Assembly: GCA_963837585.1 (NCBI GenBank)
Contig: CAWINX010000003.1
Location: 558,001-622,000, forward strand
Direction of reading: 5' to 3'
Length of the DNA: 64,000 nucleotides
Origin: CAWINX01 sp963837585
GTDB lineage: Bacteria > Actinomycetota > Thermoleophilia > Solirubrobacterales > 70-9
Positions 16,429 through 27,205 of the stretch are shown in pieces. Made by a program: the position numbers and the translations under genes. The notes below the pieces were generated by a model, which saw nothing but the letters and a program-made list of their open reading frames with translations, was not told the DNA's origin and made no database searches. Position 1 is the stretch's first letter. Every line of letters starts with the position of its first letter.

Positions 16429-17056
16429 TTAGCTGAGGCAGAGGGCGTAGGCGGTGATTGTGGAATCGCTGCCGTTGTTGTTCTTGGCCTGGTAGAGCCA
16501 GCCGTTGCCGCTGGGTCGGGACGAGGTCATCTCGACGCCGAAGTGGGCGGGTTGGCCGCCGCCGCTCAGCACCTGCTCGCCGGCCTGGCAGTTGACGGTG
16601 ACGCCGCCGCTGGCGCCGGCTTTGAGCGCCGTCGAGTTGGTGCGGACGGTGACCGTGCCCAGCTCGCTTGCCCCGACCGAGCTCGGGCCGAGGTCGCGCG
16701 GCGGTGAGCGACTGGTCGGCGACCTCCGAGGAGGTGACCGAGGCTGCGCCCAGGTCGTTCGCCGTCAGCGAGTCCTGAGCCACCTCGGGTGAGCCGACCG
16801 CGTTCTCGGCGATCTCGTCGGAGCCGACCGAGTCGGTGCCGAGATCGTCGGCGGTCAGGGTGCCGTTGGCGACTTTGGCCGACTTGACCGCGTTGTCGTG
16901 GAGGTCGACGGTGCGGATCGTGCGGTTGACGATCTGCGCCGAGCGGACCGAGTTCATGCTGACCGCCAGAGCGCTGCCGGTGAACGCCATGAACAGCGCC
17001 AGGCAACTGATTACGAGGGCGGGGGAGGGACGGAAACTGCGGGCCTTGCGGGTCAT
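16429..17056 (-). CDS. Secreted protein with repeated V-x-S-x-x-V units (one frame correction)
   Basis: Starts MTRKARSFRPSPALVISCLA and continues LFMAFTGSALAV, a clear signal peptide. Then come short degenerate repeats of about 15 residues (AVKSAKVANGTLTADDLG, SVGSDEIAENAVGS, SVTSSEVADQSLTAADLG), predicted to stack like pentapeptide-type coils. The C-terminal domain includes GGVTVNCQAGEQVLSGGGQP and ends ITAYALCLS. The C-terminal part needs one extra base removed near 16696 (a C before GAC). Such proteins are common in Solirubrobacterales-type genomes; function unknown, probably cell surface or exported. AGGAACCTCCG-type sequence precedes the ATG. Confidence 0.75.
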
Positions 17057-17160
17057 CGGAGGTTCCTTTCGTTGTTTGTGGATCCGATGTCCCCAGCCTC
17101 GGCCCGATCCGCCCGCGCATCTACGGCCCCCAGGGGTGAACCTCCTCACCCCCTCCTTGC

Positions 17161-17205
17161 GGTGTAACGCGTTGGCGTCCTGTCAGGGCACCTACGCGTT
17201 GCACC
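17161..17205. repeat. 45-bp near-palindrome, family C
   Basis: Same design as 1328-1372: GGTGTAACGCGTTGGCGTCC on the left, CCTGTCAGGG at the centre, and right end ACGCGTTGCACC. It ends 15 bases before the GTG of the monooxygenase gene, so it must overlap that gene's promoter or leader. Confidence 0.85.
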
Positions 17206-17220
17206 GATAGATTTCGCTTC

Positions 17221-18555
17221 GTGTCCGCGGAGAAGGTATGCGTGATCGGCGCCGGCAGCTCCGGGATCGCCGCCTGCCAGGTGCTGGGCGCGCGCGGCGT
17301 CCCCTTCGACTGCTTCGAAGTCGGCTCCGAGGTCGGGGGCAACTGGCGCTACATGAACGACAACCAGATGTCGTCGGCATACCGGTCCCTGCACATCAAC
17401 ACCTCGCGGGGGTTGATGGCCTACGCGACCTACCCGATGCCCGACGACTACCCCGACTACCCCAATCACTTCCAGATCGCCAAGTACTTCGACGACTACG
17501 TCGATCACTTCGGGTTCCGCGACAGAATCCGCTTCCGCACCGAGGTGAAGGCGGTCGAGCCGGCGGAGGGCGGCGAGTGGGACGTCACCGTCGAGGACGC
17601 CGAGGGTCGCCGTGAGACGAACCGCTACCGGGCGGTCCTGGTCGCCAACGGCCACCACTGGGACCCGCGCTGGCCCGAGCCTGCCTTCCCCGGCTCGGAG
17701 CAGTTCGAGGGCGAGCAGATGCACGTCCACCACTACCGCGAGCCGGACGTGCTCGCCGGCAAGCGGGTGCTGGTGCTGGGGATCGGCAACTCGGCCACCG
17801 ACATCGCGGTCGAGTCATCGCGAATCGCCGAGAAGACCTTCCTGGCGATGCGCCGCGGCGCCTACGTCGTGCCCAAGTACCTGGGTGGCAAACCGACCGA
17901 CGAGGCGGCTTCCGCGGTGGTCACGAGGTTGCCGCTGGCGGTGCAGCGCTTCTTCATCATGCGGATGATCGGGATGTCGGTCGGCGACATGACCTCCTAC
18001 GGCCTGCCCCAGCCCGACCACAAGTTGCTCGAAGCGCACCCGACCGTCTCCGCCGAGCTGCTCTCCCGCCTCGGCCACGGCGATATCGAGGTGAAGCCCA
18101 ACATCGAGCGCTTCGCGGGCGGGCGAACCGTCCGCTTCGCCGACGGCAGCGAGGAGGAGATCGACCTGGTCGTCTACTGCACCGGCTACAAGATCACCTT
18201 CCCGTTCTTCGACCCCGAGTTCCTCTCGGCCGAAGACAACAGGCTTTCGCTGTACCGACGGGTGGCCTCGGTGGATCACCCCGGCCTGTACTTCATCGGC
18301 TTCATCCAGCCGCTAGGCGCGATCATGCCGCTCGCCGAGGCGCAGTCGGAGTGGGTCGCCGATCTGCTCGAGGGCAAGGGCGAACTGCCCTCGGCGGAGG
18401 AGATGCGGACCGAGATCGCCGAAGCCCAGAAGAAGATGCAGAAGCGCTACGTCGCTTCTAAGCGCCACACGATCCAGGTCGACTTCCATCCGTATCTGCG
18501 CGAATCCGTCGCGAACGGAAGCGCTCGGCGCAGCGGGCCTGACTCAGCGGGGTGA
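17221..18555 (+). CDS. Flavin-containing monooxygenase
   Basis: NADPH- and FAD-dependent oxygenation of a soft nucleophile or ketone. 444 residues from a GTG start. The FAD-binding GAGSSGIAACQVL is at residues 9-21. The FMO/BVMO-like segment FPGSEQFEGEQMHVHHYR is near 158, the NADPH-binding VLGIGNSATDIAVE near 183, and YCTGYKITFPFF near 318. The WRYMN and YATYPMPDDYPDYPNH segments resemble dimethylaniline-type FMOs. The stop overlaps, tail to tail, with a minus-strand small membrane gene. Confidence 0.92.
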   Translation: MSAEKVCVIGAGSSGIAACQVLGARGVPFDCFEVGSEVGGNWRYMNDNQMSSAYRSLHINTSRGLMAYATYPMPDDYPDYPNHFQIAKYFDDYVDHFGFRDRIRFRTEVKAVEPAEGGEWDVTVEDAEGRRETNRYRAVLVANGHHWDPRWPEPAFPGSEQFEGEQMHVHHYREPDVLAGKRVLVLGIGNSATDIAVESSRIAEKTFLAMRRGAYVVPKYLGGKPTDEAASAVVTRLPLAVQRFFIMRMIGMSVGDMTSYGLPQPDHKLLEAHPTVSAELLSRLGHGDIEVKPNIERFAGGRTVRFADGSEEEIDLVVYCTGYKITFPFFDPEFLSAEDNRLSLYRRVASVDHPGLYFIGFIQPLGAIMPLAEAQSEWVADLLEGKGELPSAEEMRTEIAEAQKKMQKRYVASKRHTIQVDFHPYLRESVANGSARRSGPDSAG

Positions 18556-18885
18556 GGGGGGCGGGACGGGGCACCCCTCCCGGTTGCTGGGGTTTTCGCC
18601 TTTAAGTGCTCTGGCTCTTGCTGAGGGGGTGGTGCGAAAACCAGGACGCCGCTGCCCGGGAGGGGTGCCCCGTCCCACCCTCATGGCACCGCCATGCGGC
18701 CCGCGCCGGGGACCGCGAGGGAACTGCGGTTGCGGGCGCCAGCGGTTGAAGCCGTCGTCCCCGCTCTCATCTGCGCCTTCGGGATCAGGCGTCTGTTTGC
18801 TCGCCCACCAGACCAGCCAGAGGGATCCGAGCACGGGGATCTTCAGCACCACGAGCAGAAAGAAGATCGGCCAGAACCCCTCCAC
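18544..18885 (-). CDS. Small membrane protein of unknown function
   Basis: A 113-residue frame. An N-terminal membrane helix (MEGFWPIFFLLVVLKIPVLG, then SLWLVWWASK) is followed by an acidic linker and a basic Pro/Arg-rich segment (RWRPQPQFPRGPRRGPHGGA). The N-terminal 60 residues look like a real small membrane protein. The last 40 codons run through the long palindrome at 18563-18676, so the C-terminus has probably been rewritten by that element. It is convergent with the monooxygenase gene, overlapping its stop by 12 bases. Confidence 0.55.
   Translation of the reverse strand: MEGFWPIFFLLVVLKIPVLGSLWLVWWASKQTPDPEGADESGDDGFNRWRPQPQFPRGPRRGPHGGAMRVGRGTPPGQRRPGFRTTPSARARALKGENPSNREGCPVPPPSPR
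18563..18676. repeat. Long palindrome with inner stem
   Basis: Outer arms at 18563-18583 and 18656-18676 are perfect 21-base complements, beginning GGGACGGGGCACCCC. Inside, GGTTTTCGC (from 18591) pairs GCGAAAACC (from 18634). It sits at the 3' end of the convergent monooxygenase and small membrane genes. The layout resembles family A, but the core lacks CTAATTAG. Confidence 0.85.
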
Positions 18886-18895
18886 GCCGCTCAGT

Positions 18896-19393
18896 CTAGC
18901 CGCCGTTGGCCTCGCGCTCCAGGCCTCGTGCCCAGGCGGAGAGGGCCTCGGTGTGGGCCTCCTCGAGGCCGAGGTGGGACTCGGTCGGGACCAACAGCGT
19001 CGGCTCCGGCCGCGCCCGCGCCCACTCGTAACAGCTCTCGTCGAAGTTGTCGTCGACCCAGGCCATCGGCCGGCCCCGCCCGTATTCGTCCAGCGGCCCC
19101 AGCTTCCAGTGGGCGGAGCCGAAGCGAGCGGCGCCGTCGAAGGTCAGGTGCGGCAGCTCGGGGAGGCCGAGCAGGTTGGGGAGGTAGTAGTTGGCTTTGT
19201 CCTCCCAGCCGGTCGCCCAGACCATCTCGTAGTGCTCGGCGAGCCGCCGCAGCCGCTCGCCGGCGCTCAGCGAGATGCAGTGGACCATCCCGTCGATCAG
19301 CTCGAACTTCGCCGCCGCGCGGTCCGGTGGCTCGTCGAAGCCGAAGAGACTGATGACCCCGTCGACATCGACGGCGAGGATCGGCCGGCTCAT
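18896..19393 (-). CDS. HAD-superfamily protein
   Basis: 165 residues. DVDGVIS near the N-terminus supplies the two catalytic Asp of the HAD fold, ATGWEDKAN gives the motif II/III region, and PMAWVDDNFDES supplies the acidic motif IV. It is likely a small phosphatase-like enzyme acting on an unknown substrate. It lies 13 bases downstream of rpsG on the same strand, so it may be read through from the rpsL-rpsG transcript. Confidence 0.8.
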   Translation of the reverse strand: MSRPILAVDVDGVISLFGFDEPPDRAAAKFELIDGMVHCISLSAGERLRRLAEHYEMVWATGWEDKANYYLPNLLGLPELPHLTFDGAARFGSAHWKLGPLDEYGRGRPMAWVDDNFDESCYEWARARPEPTLLVPTESHLGLEEAHTEALSAWARGLEREANGG

Positions 19394-19406
19394 GGCCGCA
19401 GCCTAA

Positions 19407-19877
19407 TTACCAGCGGTAGTGGGCGAACGCCTTGTTCGCCTGTGCCATCCGGTAGATGTCGTCCTTGCGCTTCCAGGCGCTTCCCTGCTGCTTGCCGGCG
19501 TCGAGAATCTCGTTGGCGAGGCGCTCGGCCATCGAGTACTCGCGGCGCTGGCGGGCGTAGTCGACCAGCCAGCGGACGGCGAGGGTGCGGGCGCGACGGG
19601 CGGGGACCTCGACCGGCACCTGGTAGGTGGCGCCGCCGACGCGGCGGGAGCGGACCTCGAGCACCGGAGTCAGCTGTTTGATCGCCGCCTCGAGCGTCTC
19701 GACCGGGTCCTCGCCGGCGCGCTCGCCGACGATCGCGAGGCTGTCGTAGACGATCCGCTCGGCAAGCGACTTCTTGCCGTCGCTCATCACCTTGTTGATC
19801 AGCTGCTGGACCAGCCGGTTGCGGTGCCGGGCGTCGGGCTCGACCGGGCGGATCTGGGCTGCGGAGCGGCGGGGCAT
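19407..19877 (-). CDS. rpsG: Ribosomal protein uS7
   Basis: 156 residues, MPRRSAAQIRPVEPDARHRN, with the conserved VMSDGKKSLAERIVY and YQVPVEVPARRARTLAVRWL. It nucleates assembly of the 30S head. The ATG overlaps the rpsL stop (TAATG). Unlike in most bacteria, fusA does not follow; rpsL-rpsG is inverted relative to fusA-tuf. Confidence 0.98.
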   Translation of the reverse strand: MPRRSAAQIRPVEPDARHRNRLVQQLINKVMSDGKKSLAERIVYDSLAIVGERAGEDPVETLEAAIKQLTPVLEVRSRRVGGATYQVPVEVPARRARTLAVRWLVDYARQRREYSMAERLANEILDAGKQQGSAWKRKDDIYRMAQANKAFAHYRW

Positions 19878-20272
19878 TACGAAGCTTTGACGCCGTAGCG
19901 GGAGCGGGCCTGCTTGCGGTCGGAGACGCCGGCGGCGTCGAGGGTGCCGCGGACGACCTTGTAGCGGACGCCCGGCAGGTCCTTGACGCGGCCGCCGCGG
20001 ACCAGCACGACCGAGTGCTCCTGAAGGTTGTGGCCCTCGCCCGGGATGTAGGTGGTGACCTCCATCCCGTTGGTCAGTCGCACGCGGGCGATCTTGCGCA
20101 GGGCGGAGTTCGGCTTCTTCGGCGTCACCGTGGCGACACGCGTGCAGACGCCGCGGCGCTGAGGCGCGGAAACCCGCTTCTTGTTCCCCTGGCCGGACTT
20201 GAGGCCCGGGGTCGCGGTCTTCTTCTTGGGGCGCTTACGCCCCTTGCGTACGAGTTGGTTCGTGTTTGGCAC
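19877..20272 (-). CDS. rpsL: Ribosomal protein uS12
   Basis: 131 residues at the decoding centre. Streptomycin-relevant segments TPKKPNSALRKIARVRLTNG (Lys of KPNSA) and PGVRYKVVRGTLD are wild-type in form. The start lies inside the 3' end of the upstream membrane-protein gene (38-base overlap), so its promoter must lie within that gene, or the two are co-transcribed. Confidence 0.97.
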   Translation of the reverse strand: MPNTNQLVRKGRKRPKKKTATPGLKSGQGNKKRVSAPQRRGVCTRVATVTPKKPNSALRKIARVRLTNGMEVTTYIPGEGHNLQEHSVVLVRGGRVKDLPGVRYKVVRGTLDAAGVSDRKQARSRYGVKAS

Positions 20273-21689
20273 GGCCGCGCATAGTAGCGGGCTGCGCTTT
20301 CAGGGCAAGCGCCGCACCGGCGACGAAGACGACGACGCCGCCGACCAGCTCCAGCCAGAAGCCCGGTTGGGGGTGGGCCTTGGCCTGGACGAAGCCGGTG
20401 AAGGTGGCGGTCGAGCCGGCGTCGGGGAGGTCGGAGAAGAGGAAGAGGAGAAGCGCCGCGCCGCCGGCCGCCGCGACCGCGAGCGCCGCCGGCCTGGAGG
20501 CCGTGGCCACCGCGACGAGGATCGCGGCGAAGGCGAAGAGGCCGAGCAGGAGGAAGGCGTAGTCGTGGCGGTCGGCGGCGCGCGAGACCTCGATCACGGC
20601 GCCGCCCGCCCGGTACTCGAAGGTGTCGGCGAAGGCGGAGGCGATCAGCATCAGCGCTCCAAAGAGGCCGAGGACCGGGACGACCAGGCGCCTCACGGGC
20701 GGCTCTCCGCCGGCCGCGAGGGCCGCTGCGCCTTGGCCCGGGGCTCGGTTCACGGCTCGCCGCGCGTCCCTCGAGCGCTTCGATCGCTTCGGCCGCCGCG
20801 CTCGCCGTCGGGCCGGCCGGCGGCTGACGGAGAGGGCGAGCCCTCCCAGCGCGATCGCCGCCGCCGCGGCCAGCTCGGCGTAGAAGCCGTCGTAGAGCAC
20901 CGCGGCGGCTCCCGCGAAGCGCGATGTCTGGATGCCGGCGTCGAGCCCGCTCGGCAGGTCGACGAGGAGGATGACCGCGATGGCGAGCAGGCCGAGCCCG
21001 AGGACCGCCCGGCCGAGGCGTCGTCGCCGCGGGCTCACCGCCGCGACGCCGAGCACCGCGGCGGCAAGGGCGAGCGGGATCAGAACATAGGAGTGCGCCT
21101 CCCCCGCCGTCTTTACCCCGACGGTGGGGGGCGTGGCGACCGTGGGAAGGCCCGCGTAACCGGGCTGGCCGATCTCGATCGCGCGGTAGTCGACGAACTG
21201 GGAGGCGAGTAGGCAGGCGGCGGCGGCGAGGATCACCGCGCCGATCGCCCGCTCCGGCGTGACCACGGCGCTCGCCCGCGTCGCCGCCCGCGCCGCGGCG
21301 GCCGCCGCCCTGCGCAGGGCGCGCTCGCCGGTCGCGAGCCCCTTGAAGAAGCGCGCCGCCGCGGGCCGCAGGCGCCGTCCCACGCGAGCCGACCAGCGTT
21401 TCCACGCCTTCCTGGCGCGCCGCGCTTCGCGCAGCGCAATCGGGTGCGCCCGCTCGATCAGGCGGTTGAGCGCCCGGTCCGCCCTGCGGGTCTGCTTCGT
21501 CGCCCACCAGAGGGCCAGGTCAATCCGGCGCCGCACCGACTTCACGAAGCGCCGCCGCGCCGCTGCTATCATCGCGCGTCGCTTAGGCTTCTTTTTCGCA
21601 GTGCGTTTCGCCGGGCCCGCGAGGGCCTTTTTCATGCGCTTATCCCGGCTCTCGCCGGAGCGCTTCCGTTTCACTCGTCCCCGCTTCAC
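20235..21689 (-). CDS. Polytopic membrane protein of unknown function
   Basis: Up to 484 residues. An extremely basic N-terminal region (Lys/Arg-rich, about 130 residues) is followed by about seven to eight hydrophobic segments, such as AIGAVILAAAACLLASQF, SYVLIPLALAAAVLGVAAV, LRRLVVPVLGLFGALMLIAS-like and FWLELVGGVVVFVAGAALAL. Internal duplication is likely: two halves each have helices around an Asp-Leu-Pro turn (LVDLPSG, FSDLPDAG). A later Met (21635 or further in) could be the true start, since the first ATG leaves only 23 bases before divergent fusA. No family is recognised. Confidence 0.6.
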   Translation of the reverse strand: MKRGRVKRKRSGESRDKRMKKALAGPAKRTAKKKPKRRAMIAAARRRFVKSVRRRIDLALWWATKQTRRADRALNRLIERAHPIALREARRARKAWKRWSARVGRRLRPAAARFFKGLATGERALRRAAAAAARAATRASAVVTPERAIGAVILAAAACLLASQFVDYRAIEIGQPGYAGLPTVATPPTVGVKTAGEAHSYVLIPLALAAAVLGVAAVSPRRRRLGRAVLGLGLLAIAVILLVDLPSGLDAGIQTSRFAGAAAVLYDGFYAELAAAAAIALGGLALSVSRRPARRRARRPKRSKRSRDARRAVNRAPGQGAAALAAGGEPPVRRLVVPVLGLFGALMLIASAFADTFEYRAGGAVIEVSRAADRHDYAFLLLGLFAFAAILVAVATASRPAALAVAAAGGAALLLFLFSDLPDAGSTATFTGFVQAKAHPQPGFWLELVGGVVVFVAGAALALKAQPATMRGRAKHEPTRTQGA

Positions 21690-21712
21690 AAGACAACCCT
21701 TACCTTACGGAC

Positions 21713-23824
<2,112 letters not shown>

Positions 23825-23980
23825 GCCCAACCGCGAAGGGCGGGCACATCTGGCTATATTTCCCAGGTTCGCCCGCAGGCAGGAAGAAGCGCCCTGCCAG
23901 GCATGACTTCACAGACTTAAGCATTCAAACCAGACAGAAACCGACTCAGACCCAACTTTCGAAAGGCAGAACGGAGAGAG

Positions 23981-25165
23981 ATGTCCAAGGAGAAGTTCGA
24001 GCGCGACAAGCCGCACGTGAATGTCGGCACCATCGGTCATATCGACCATGGGAAGACGACGCTGACGGCCGCGATCACCAAAACCCTCTCTACGAAGGGC
24101 GGCGCTGAGGCGAAGAGCTTCGAGGAGATCGACAACGCTCCGGAGGAGAAGGAGCGCGGGATCACGATCGCGACGTCCCACGTCGAGTACGAGACCGACA
24201 ACCGCCACTACGCGCACGTCGACTGCCCCGGGCACGCCGACTACGTGAAGAACATGATCACCGGCGCCGCCCAGATGGACGGGGCGATCCTGGTCGTCTC
24301 CGCGGCGGACGGCGTGATGCCCCAGACCCGTGAGCACATCCTGCTCGCCCGTCAGGTCAACGTCCCGCACGTGGTCGTCTTCCTCAACAAGATCGATCAG
24401 GTCGATGACGACGAGCTGATCGAGCTGGTCGAGGAGGAGGTCAAGGACCTGCTCAACGAGTACGACTTCCCGGGCGACGACACGCCGATCATCAAGGGCT
24501 CGGCGCTGAAGGCGCTGGAGGGCGACGAGGAGGCCCAGAAGGCGATCTTCGAGCTGGCCGACGCGCTCGACTCCTACATCCCCGAGCCGGTTCGCGAGCT
24601 CGACAAGCCCTTCCTGATGCCGATCGAGGACATCTTCTCGATCACCGGCCGCGGCACCGTCGCGACCGGCCGCGTCGAGCAGGGGATCGTCAACACCGGC
24701 GACGAGGTCGAGATCGTCGGGATCACGGACACCACCAAAACGGTGGTCACCGGGGTCGAGATGTTTCGCAAGATCCTCGACGAGGGCCAGGCGGGCGACA
24801 ACATCGGCGCCCTGCTGCGCGGCACCAAGCGCGAGGAGATCGAGCGCGGCCAGGTGCTCTGCAAGCCCGGGTCGATCACCCCGCACACCAAGTTCAAGGC
24901 CGAGGTCTACTGCCTGAAAAAGGAAGAGGGCGGTCGTCACACCCCGTTCTTCTCCGGCTATCGGCCTCAGTTCTACTTCCGCACCACGGACGTGACCGGG
25001 ATCGCCAACCTCCCCGATGGGACCGAGATGGTGATGCCGGGCGACAACGTCCAGATGACGATCGAGCTGATCCAGCCGATCGCCATGGATCAGGGCCTGC
25101 GTTTCGCCATCCGCGAGGGTGGGCGCACCGTCGGCTCGGGGGTCGTTTCCGAGATCATCGAGTAG
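23981..25165 (+). CDS. tuf: Elongation factor Tu
   Basis: 394 residues. G1 GHIDHGKTTLTAAI, DCPGHADYVKNM, NKID and SALKALEGDEE in domain 1; domain 3 ends SGVVSEIIE. Delivers aminoacyl-tRNA. GGAGAG lies just upstream of the ATG. A 156-base gap separates it from fusA, containing TATATT at 23855 (a possible -10) and a weak GGGCG/CGCCC hairpin, so tuf may have its own promoter. Confidence 0.98.
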   Translation: MSKEKFERDKPHVNVGTIGHIDHGKTTLTAAITKTLSTKGGAEAKSFEEIDNAPEEKERGITIATSHVEYETDNRHYAHVDCPGHADYVKNMITGAAQMDGAILVVSAADGVMPQTREHILLARQVNVPHVVVFLNKIDQVDDDELIELVEEEVKDLLNEYDFPGDDTPIIKGSALKALEGDEEAQKAIFELADALDSYIPEPVRELDKPFLMPIEDIFSITGRGTVATGRVEQGIVNTGDEVEIVGITDTTKTVVTGVEMFRKILDEGQAGDNIGALLRGTKREEIERGQVLCKPGSITPHTKFKAEVYCLKKEEGGRHTPFFSGYRPQFYFRTTDVTGIANLPDGTEMVMPGDNVQMTIELIQPIAMDQGLRFAIREGGRTVGSGVVSEIIE

Positions 25166-25174
25166 CGGCACCCC

Positions 25175-25200
25175 AGGGCGGGCCTCGAGCCCGCCCTTTC
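25175..25200 (+). terminator. Intrinsic terminator after tuf
   Basis: AGGGCGGGC, loop CTCGA, GCCCGCCCT, then TTTC: a perfect 9-bp GC stem 9 bases after the tuf stop with a short T run. It likely terminates or attenuates tuf transcription before the S10 cluster. Confidence 0.75.
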
Positions 25201-25325
25201 GCTGCCCGCCGGGCGGCGAAGACAACTGCAAAGGACATACGACCGGGGCGGCGCCCCACCAAAGGGGCCCCGCCCCTTCCGCGCGGTAAGGCCGCGCGAG
25301 AAAGACCGAGAGAGACAGTTTCGAA
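25201..25325 (+). promoter_or_regulatory. S10-operon leader with two hairpins
   Basis: 125 non-coding bases before rpsJ. One hairpin pairs 25245-25257 with 25264-25276 (GGGGCGGCGCCCC against GGGGCCCCGCCCC). A second is GCGCGG/CCGCGC around TAAGG at 25281-25297. Position and structure suit an attenuating leader for the ribosomal protein operon; the ligand protein (often L4) is not evident from sequence. Confidence 0.45.
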
Positions 25326-25646
25326 GTGGCAGCGATAGCGGCACAAAAAATCCGGATCCGACTGAAGGCGTACGACCACGACGCCATAGATCGGGCTGCC
25401 CGCGAGATCGTCGAGACCGCGGAGCGCACCGGCGCGACGATCTCCGGCCCGGTGCCGCTGCCGACCGAGAAAAACGTCTACTGCGTGATCAAGTCCCCCT
25501 TCAAGGACAAGGACTCGCGCGAGCACTTCGAGATCCGTACCCACAAGCGGCTGATCGACATCCATCAGCCCTCACCGAAAACCGTCGACTCCCTGCAGCG
25601 CCTCGACTCGCTGCCGGCGGGCGTCGACATCGAGATCCGGCTCTAG
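25326..25646 (+). CDS. rpsJ: Ribosomal protein uS10 (NusE)
   Basis: 106 residues from a GTG start: MAAIAAQKIRIRLKAYDHDA. It has the loop PVPLPTEKNVYCVIKSP and ends SLPAGVDIEIRL. It functions in the 30S head and as NusE in antitermination with NusB/NusG. First gene of the S10 cluster, 14 bases from rplC. Confidence 0.97.
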   Translation: MAAIAAQKIRIRLKAYDHDAIDRAAREIVETAERTGATISGPVPLPTEKNVYCVIKSPFKDKDSREHFEIRTHKRLIDIHQPSPKTVDSLQRLDSLPAGVDIEIRL

Positions 25647-25660
25647 GTGGCGGTGGACCC

Positions 25661-26296
25661 ATGGCAGCCATTCTCGGCAAGAAGCTCGGCATGACTCAGG
25701 TCTTCCGCGAGGACGGCACCGTGGTCCCGGTCACCGTGATCGAGGCCGGTCCCTGCAAGGTGACCGCGGTCCGCGACTCCGAGCGCGACGGCTACGCCGC
25801 CGTGCAGCTGGCCTTCGGCGAGGTCAAGGAGGGCAAGCTGAGCAGGGCCGAGGTCGGCCACCTGAAGAAGGCCGACGCCGCGCCGATGCGCCACCTGGTC
25901 GAGTTCCGCGACGAGGACCTCGGCAAGGACAAGGAGGATCCGATCAAGATTGGCGACGACGTCACCGTCGCCGCATTTGAGGCCGGTCAGAAGGTGAAGG
26001 TCTCCGGCGTCTCGATCGGCAAGGGCTTCCAGGGCGGGATCAAGCGCCACAACTTCAGCCGCGGACCGGTCAGCCACGGTTCCCACAACGTCCGGGCCCC
26101 CGGCTCGATCGGCGCCAGCGCCTTCCCGGCTCGCGTCTTCAAAGGGATGCGGATGCCGGGCCAGATGGGCAACAAGCGGGTGACCCAGAAGGGCCTGGAG
26201 ATCGCCGACATCGACGCCGAGCGCAACCTGCTGCTTATCAAGGGCTCGGTGCCGGGCTCCCGCAACGCGGTGGTCGAGGTGAGGACCGATGGCTAA
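25661..26296 (+). CDS. rplC: Ribosomal protein uL3
   Basis: 211 residues. Starts MAAILGKKLGMTQVFREDGT; the signature FSRGPVSHGSHNVRAPGSIG precedes the loop reaching the peptidyl-transferase centre. Ends NAVVEVRTDG. Its last 8 bases overlap the rplD start, indicating translational coupling. Confidence 0.98.
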   Translation: MAAILGKKLGMTQVFREDGTVVPVTVIEAGPCKVTAVRDSERDGYAAVQLAFGEVKEGKLSRAEVGHLKKADAAPMRHLVEFRDEDLGKDKEDPIKIGDDVTVAAFEAGQKVKVSGVSIGKGFQGGIKRHNFSRGPVSHGSHNVRAPGSIGASAFPARVFKGMRMPGQMGNKRVTQKGLEIADIDAERNLLLIKGSVPGSRNAVVEVRTDG

Positions 26297-26900
26297 AGCA
26301 ACGGTGCTCGGCAAGACAACCAAAGCCGACCTCCCCAAAGAGGTCTTCACGGAGCCCTTCCACCACTCGCTGGTCCACGAGGCCGCCCGCGCCGACATGG
26401 CGGCGCGCCGCCGCGGCACCGCTTCGACCCTGACCCGCGGCGAGGTCTCCTTCACCACCGCCAAGGCATGGCGCCAGAAGGGAACCGGCCGCGCCCGCGC
26501 CGGGTCGCTGGGCGTCCCCAACCGCTACGGCGGCGGCGTCGCCTTCGGCCCGAAGCCGCGTCATTACACGGTCAAGGTCAACCGCAAAGCTCGCCGCAAG
26601 GCGATGAAGGCCGCCCTCACGATCCATGCCGAGCGCGGCAGCGTCGCGGTCCTCGACGCCACGGCCTTCGATACCCCCTCGACCAAAGGCGCCGCGGGGG
26701 CGCTGGACAAATGGGGCGCGAAGCGCGGCACCCTGGTCGTGCTGGTCGCCGAGGAGACCGGCGCCGTGAAGAGCTTTCGCAACATCCCGCGGGTCCAGGT
26801 CGCCGAGGTGGGCGCGATCGGGGTCGCCGACGTGATCGGCGCCGCCTCGATCGTGATCTCCGAGGCCGCCCTGGCGCAGCTCAAGGAGAGGCTCGGCTAG
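26289..26900 (+). CDS. rplD: Ribosomal protein uL4
   Basis: 203 residues. KAWRQKGTGRARAGSLGVPN is the exit-tunnel loop; macrolide-relevant residues around it look normal. In enterobacteria L4 also represses the S10 operon; whether it does so here is unknown. The stop is followed immediately by the rplW ATG. Confidence 0.97.
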   Translation: MAKATVLGKTTKADLPKEVFTEPFHHSLVHEAARADMAARRRGTASTLTRGEVSFTTAKAWRQKGTGRARAGSLGVPNRYGGGVAFGPKPRHYTVKVNRKARRKAMKAALTIHAERGSVAVLDATAFDTPSTKGAAGALDKWGAKRGTLVVLVAEETGAVKSFRNIPRVQVAEVGAIGVADVIGAASIVISEAALAQLKERLG

Positions 26901-27194
26901 ATGGACGCGCGCAACGTGATCATCCGTCCCGTCGTCTCGGAGAAGAGCTACGCGCTGATCGCCGATCGCAAGTACACCTTCCGGGTCGACGACCGCGCCC
27001 ACAAGACCCAGATCGCCCAGGCGATCGAGGAGATCTTTGGCGTCCGGGTGGCCGGGGTGTGGACCTCGAAGGTGCGCGCCAAGCCAAAGCGGCGCGGGCT
27101 GCACCAGGGCCGTACCCGCGCCTGGAAGAAGGCAGTCGTCCAGCTCGCGGAAGGCGAGCGGATCGAGCTGTTCGAAGGCGCCGAGACCGCGTAG
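26901..27194 (+). CDS. rplW: Ribosomal protein uL23
   Basis: 97 residues. MDARNVIIRPVVSEKSYALI and the segment TFRVDDRAHKTQIAQAIEEI are typical. It forms part of the exit-tunnel rim where SRP and trigger factor dock. GGAGAAC lies just after its stop and serves rplB. Confidence 0.97.
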   Translation: MDARNVIIRPVVSEKSYALIADRKYTFRVDDRAHKTQIAQAIEEIFGVRVAGVWTSKVRAKPKRRGLHQGRTRAWKKAVVQLAEGERIELFEGAETA

Positions 27195-27205
27195 GAGAAC
27201 TGACG

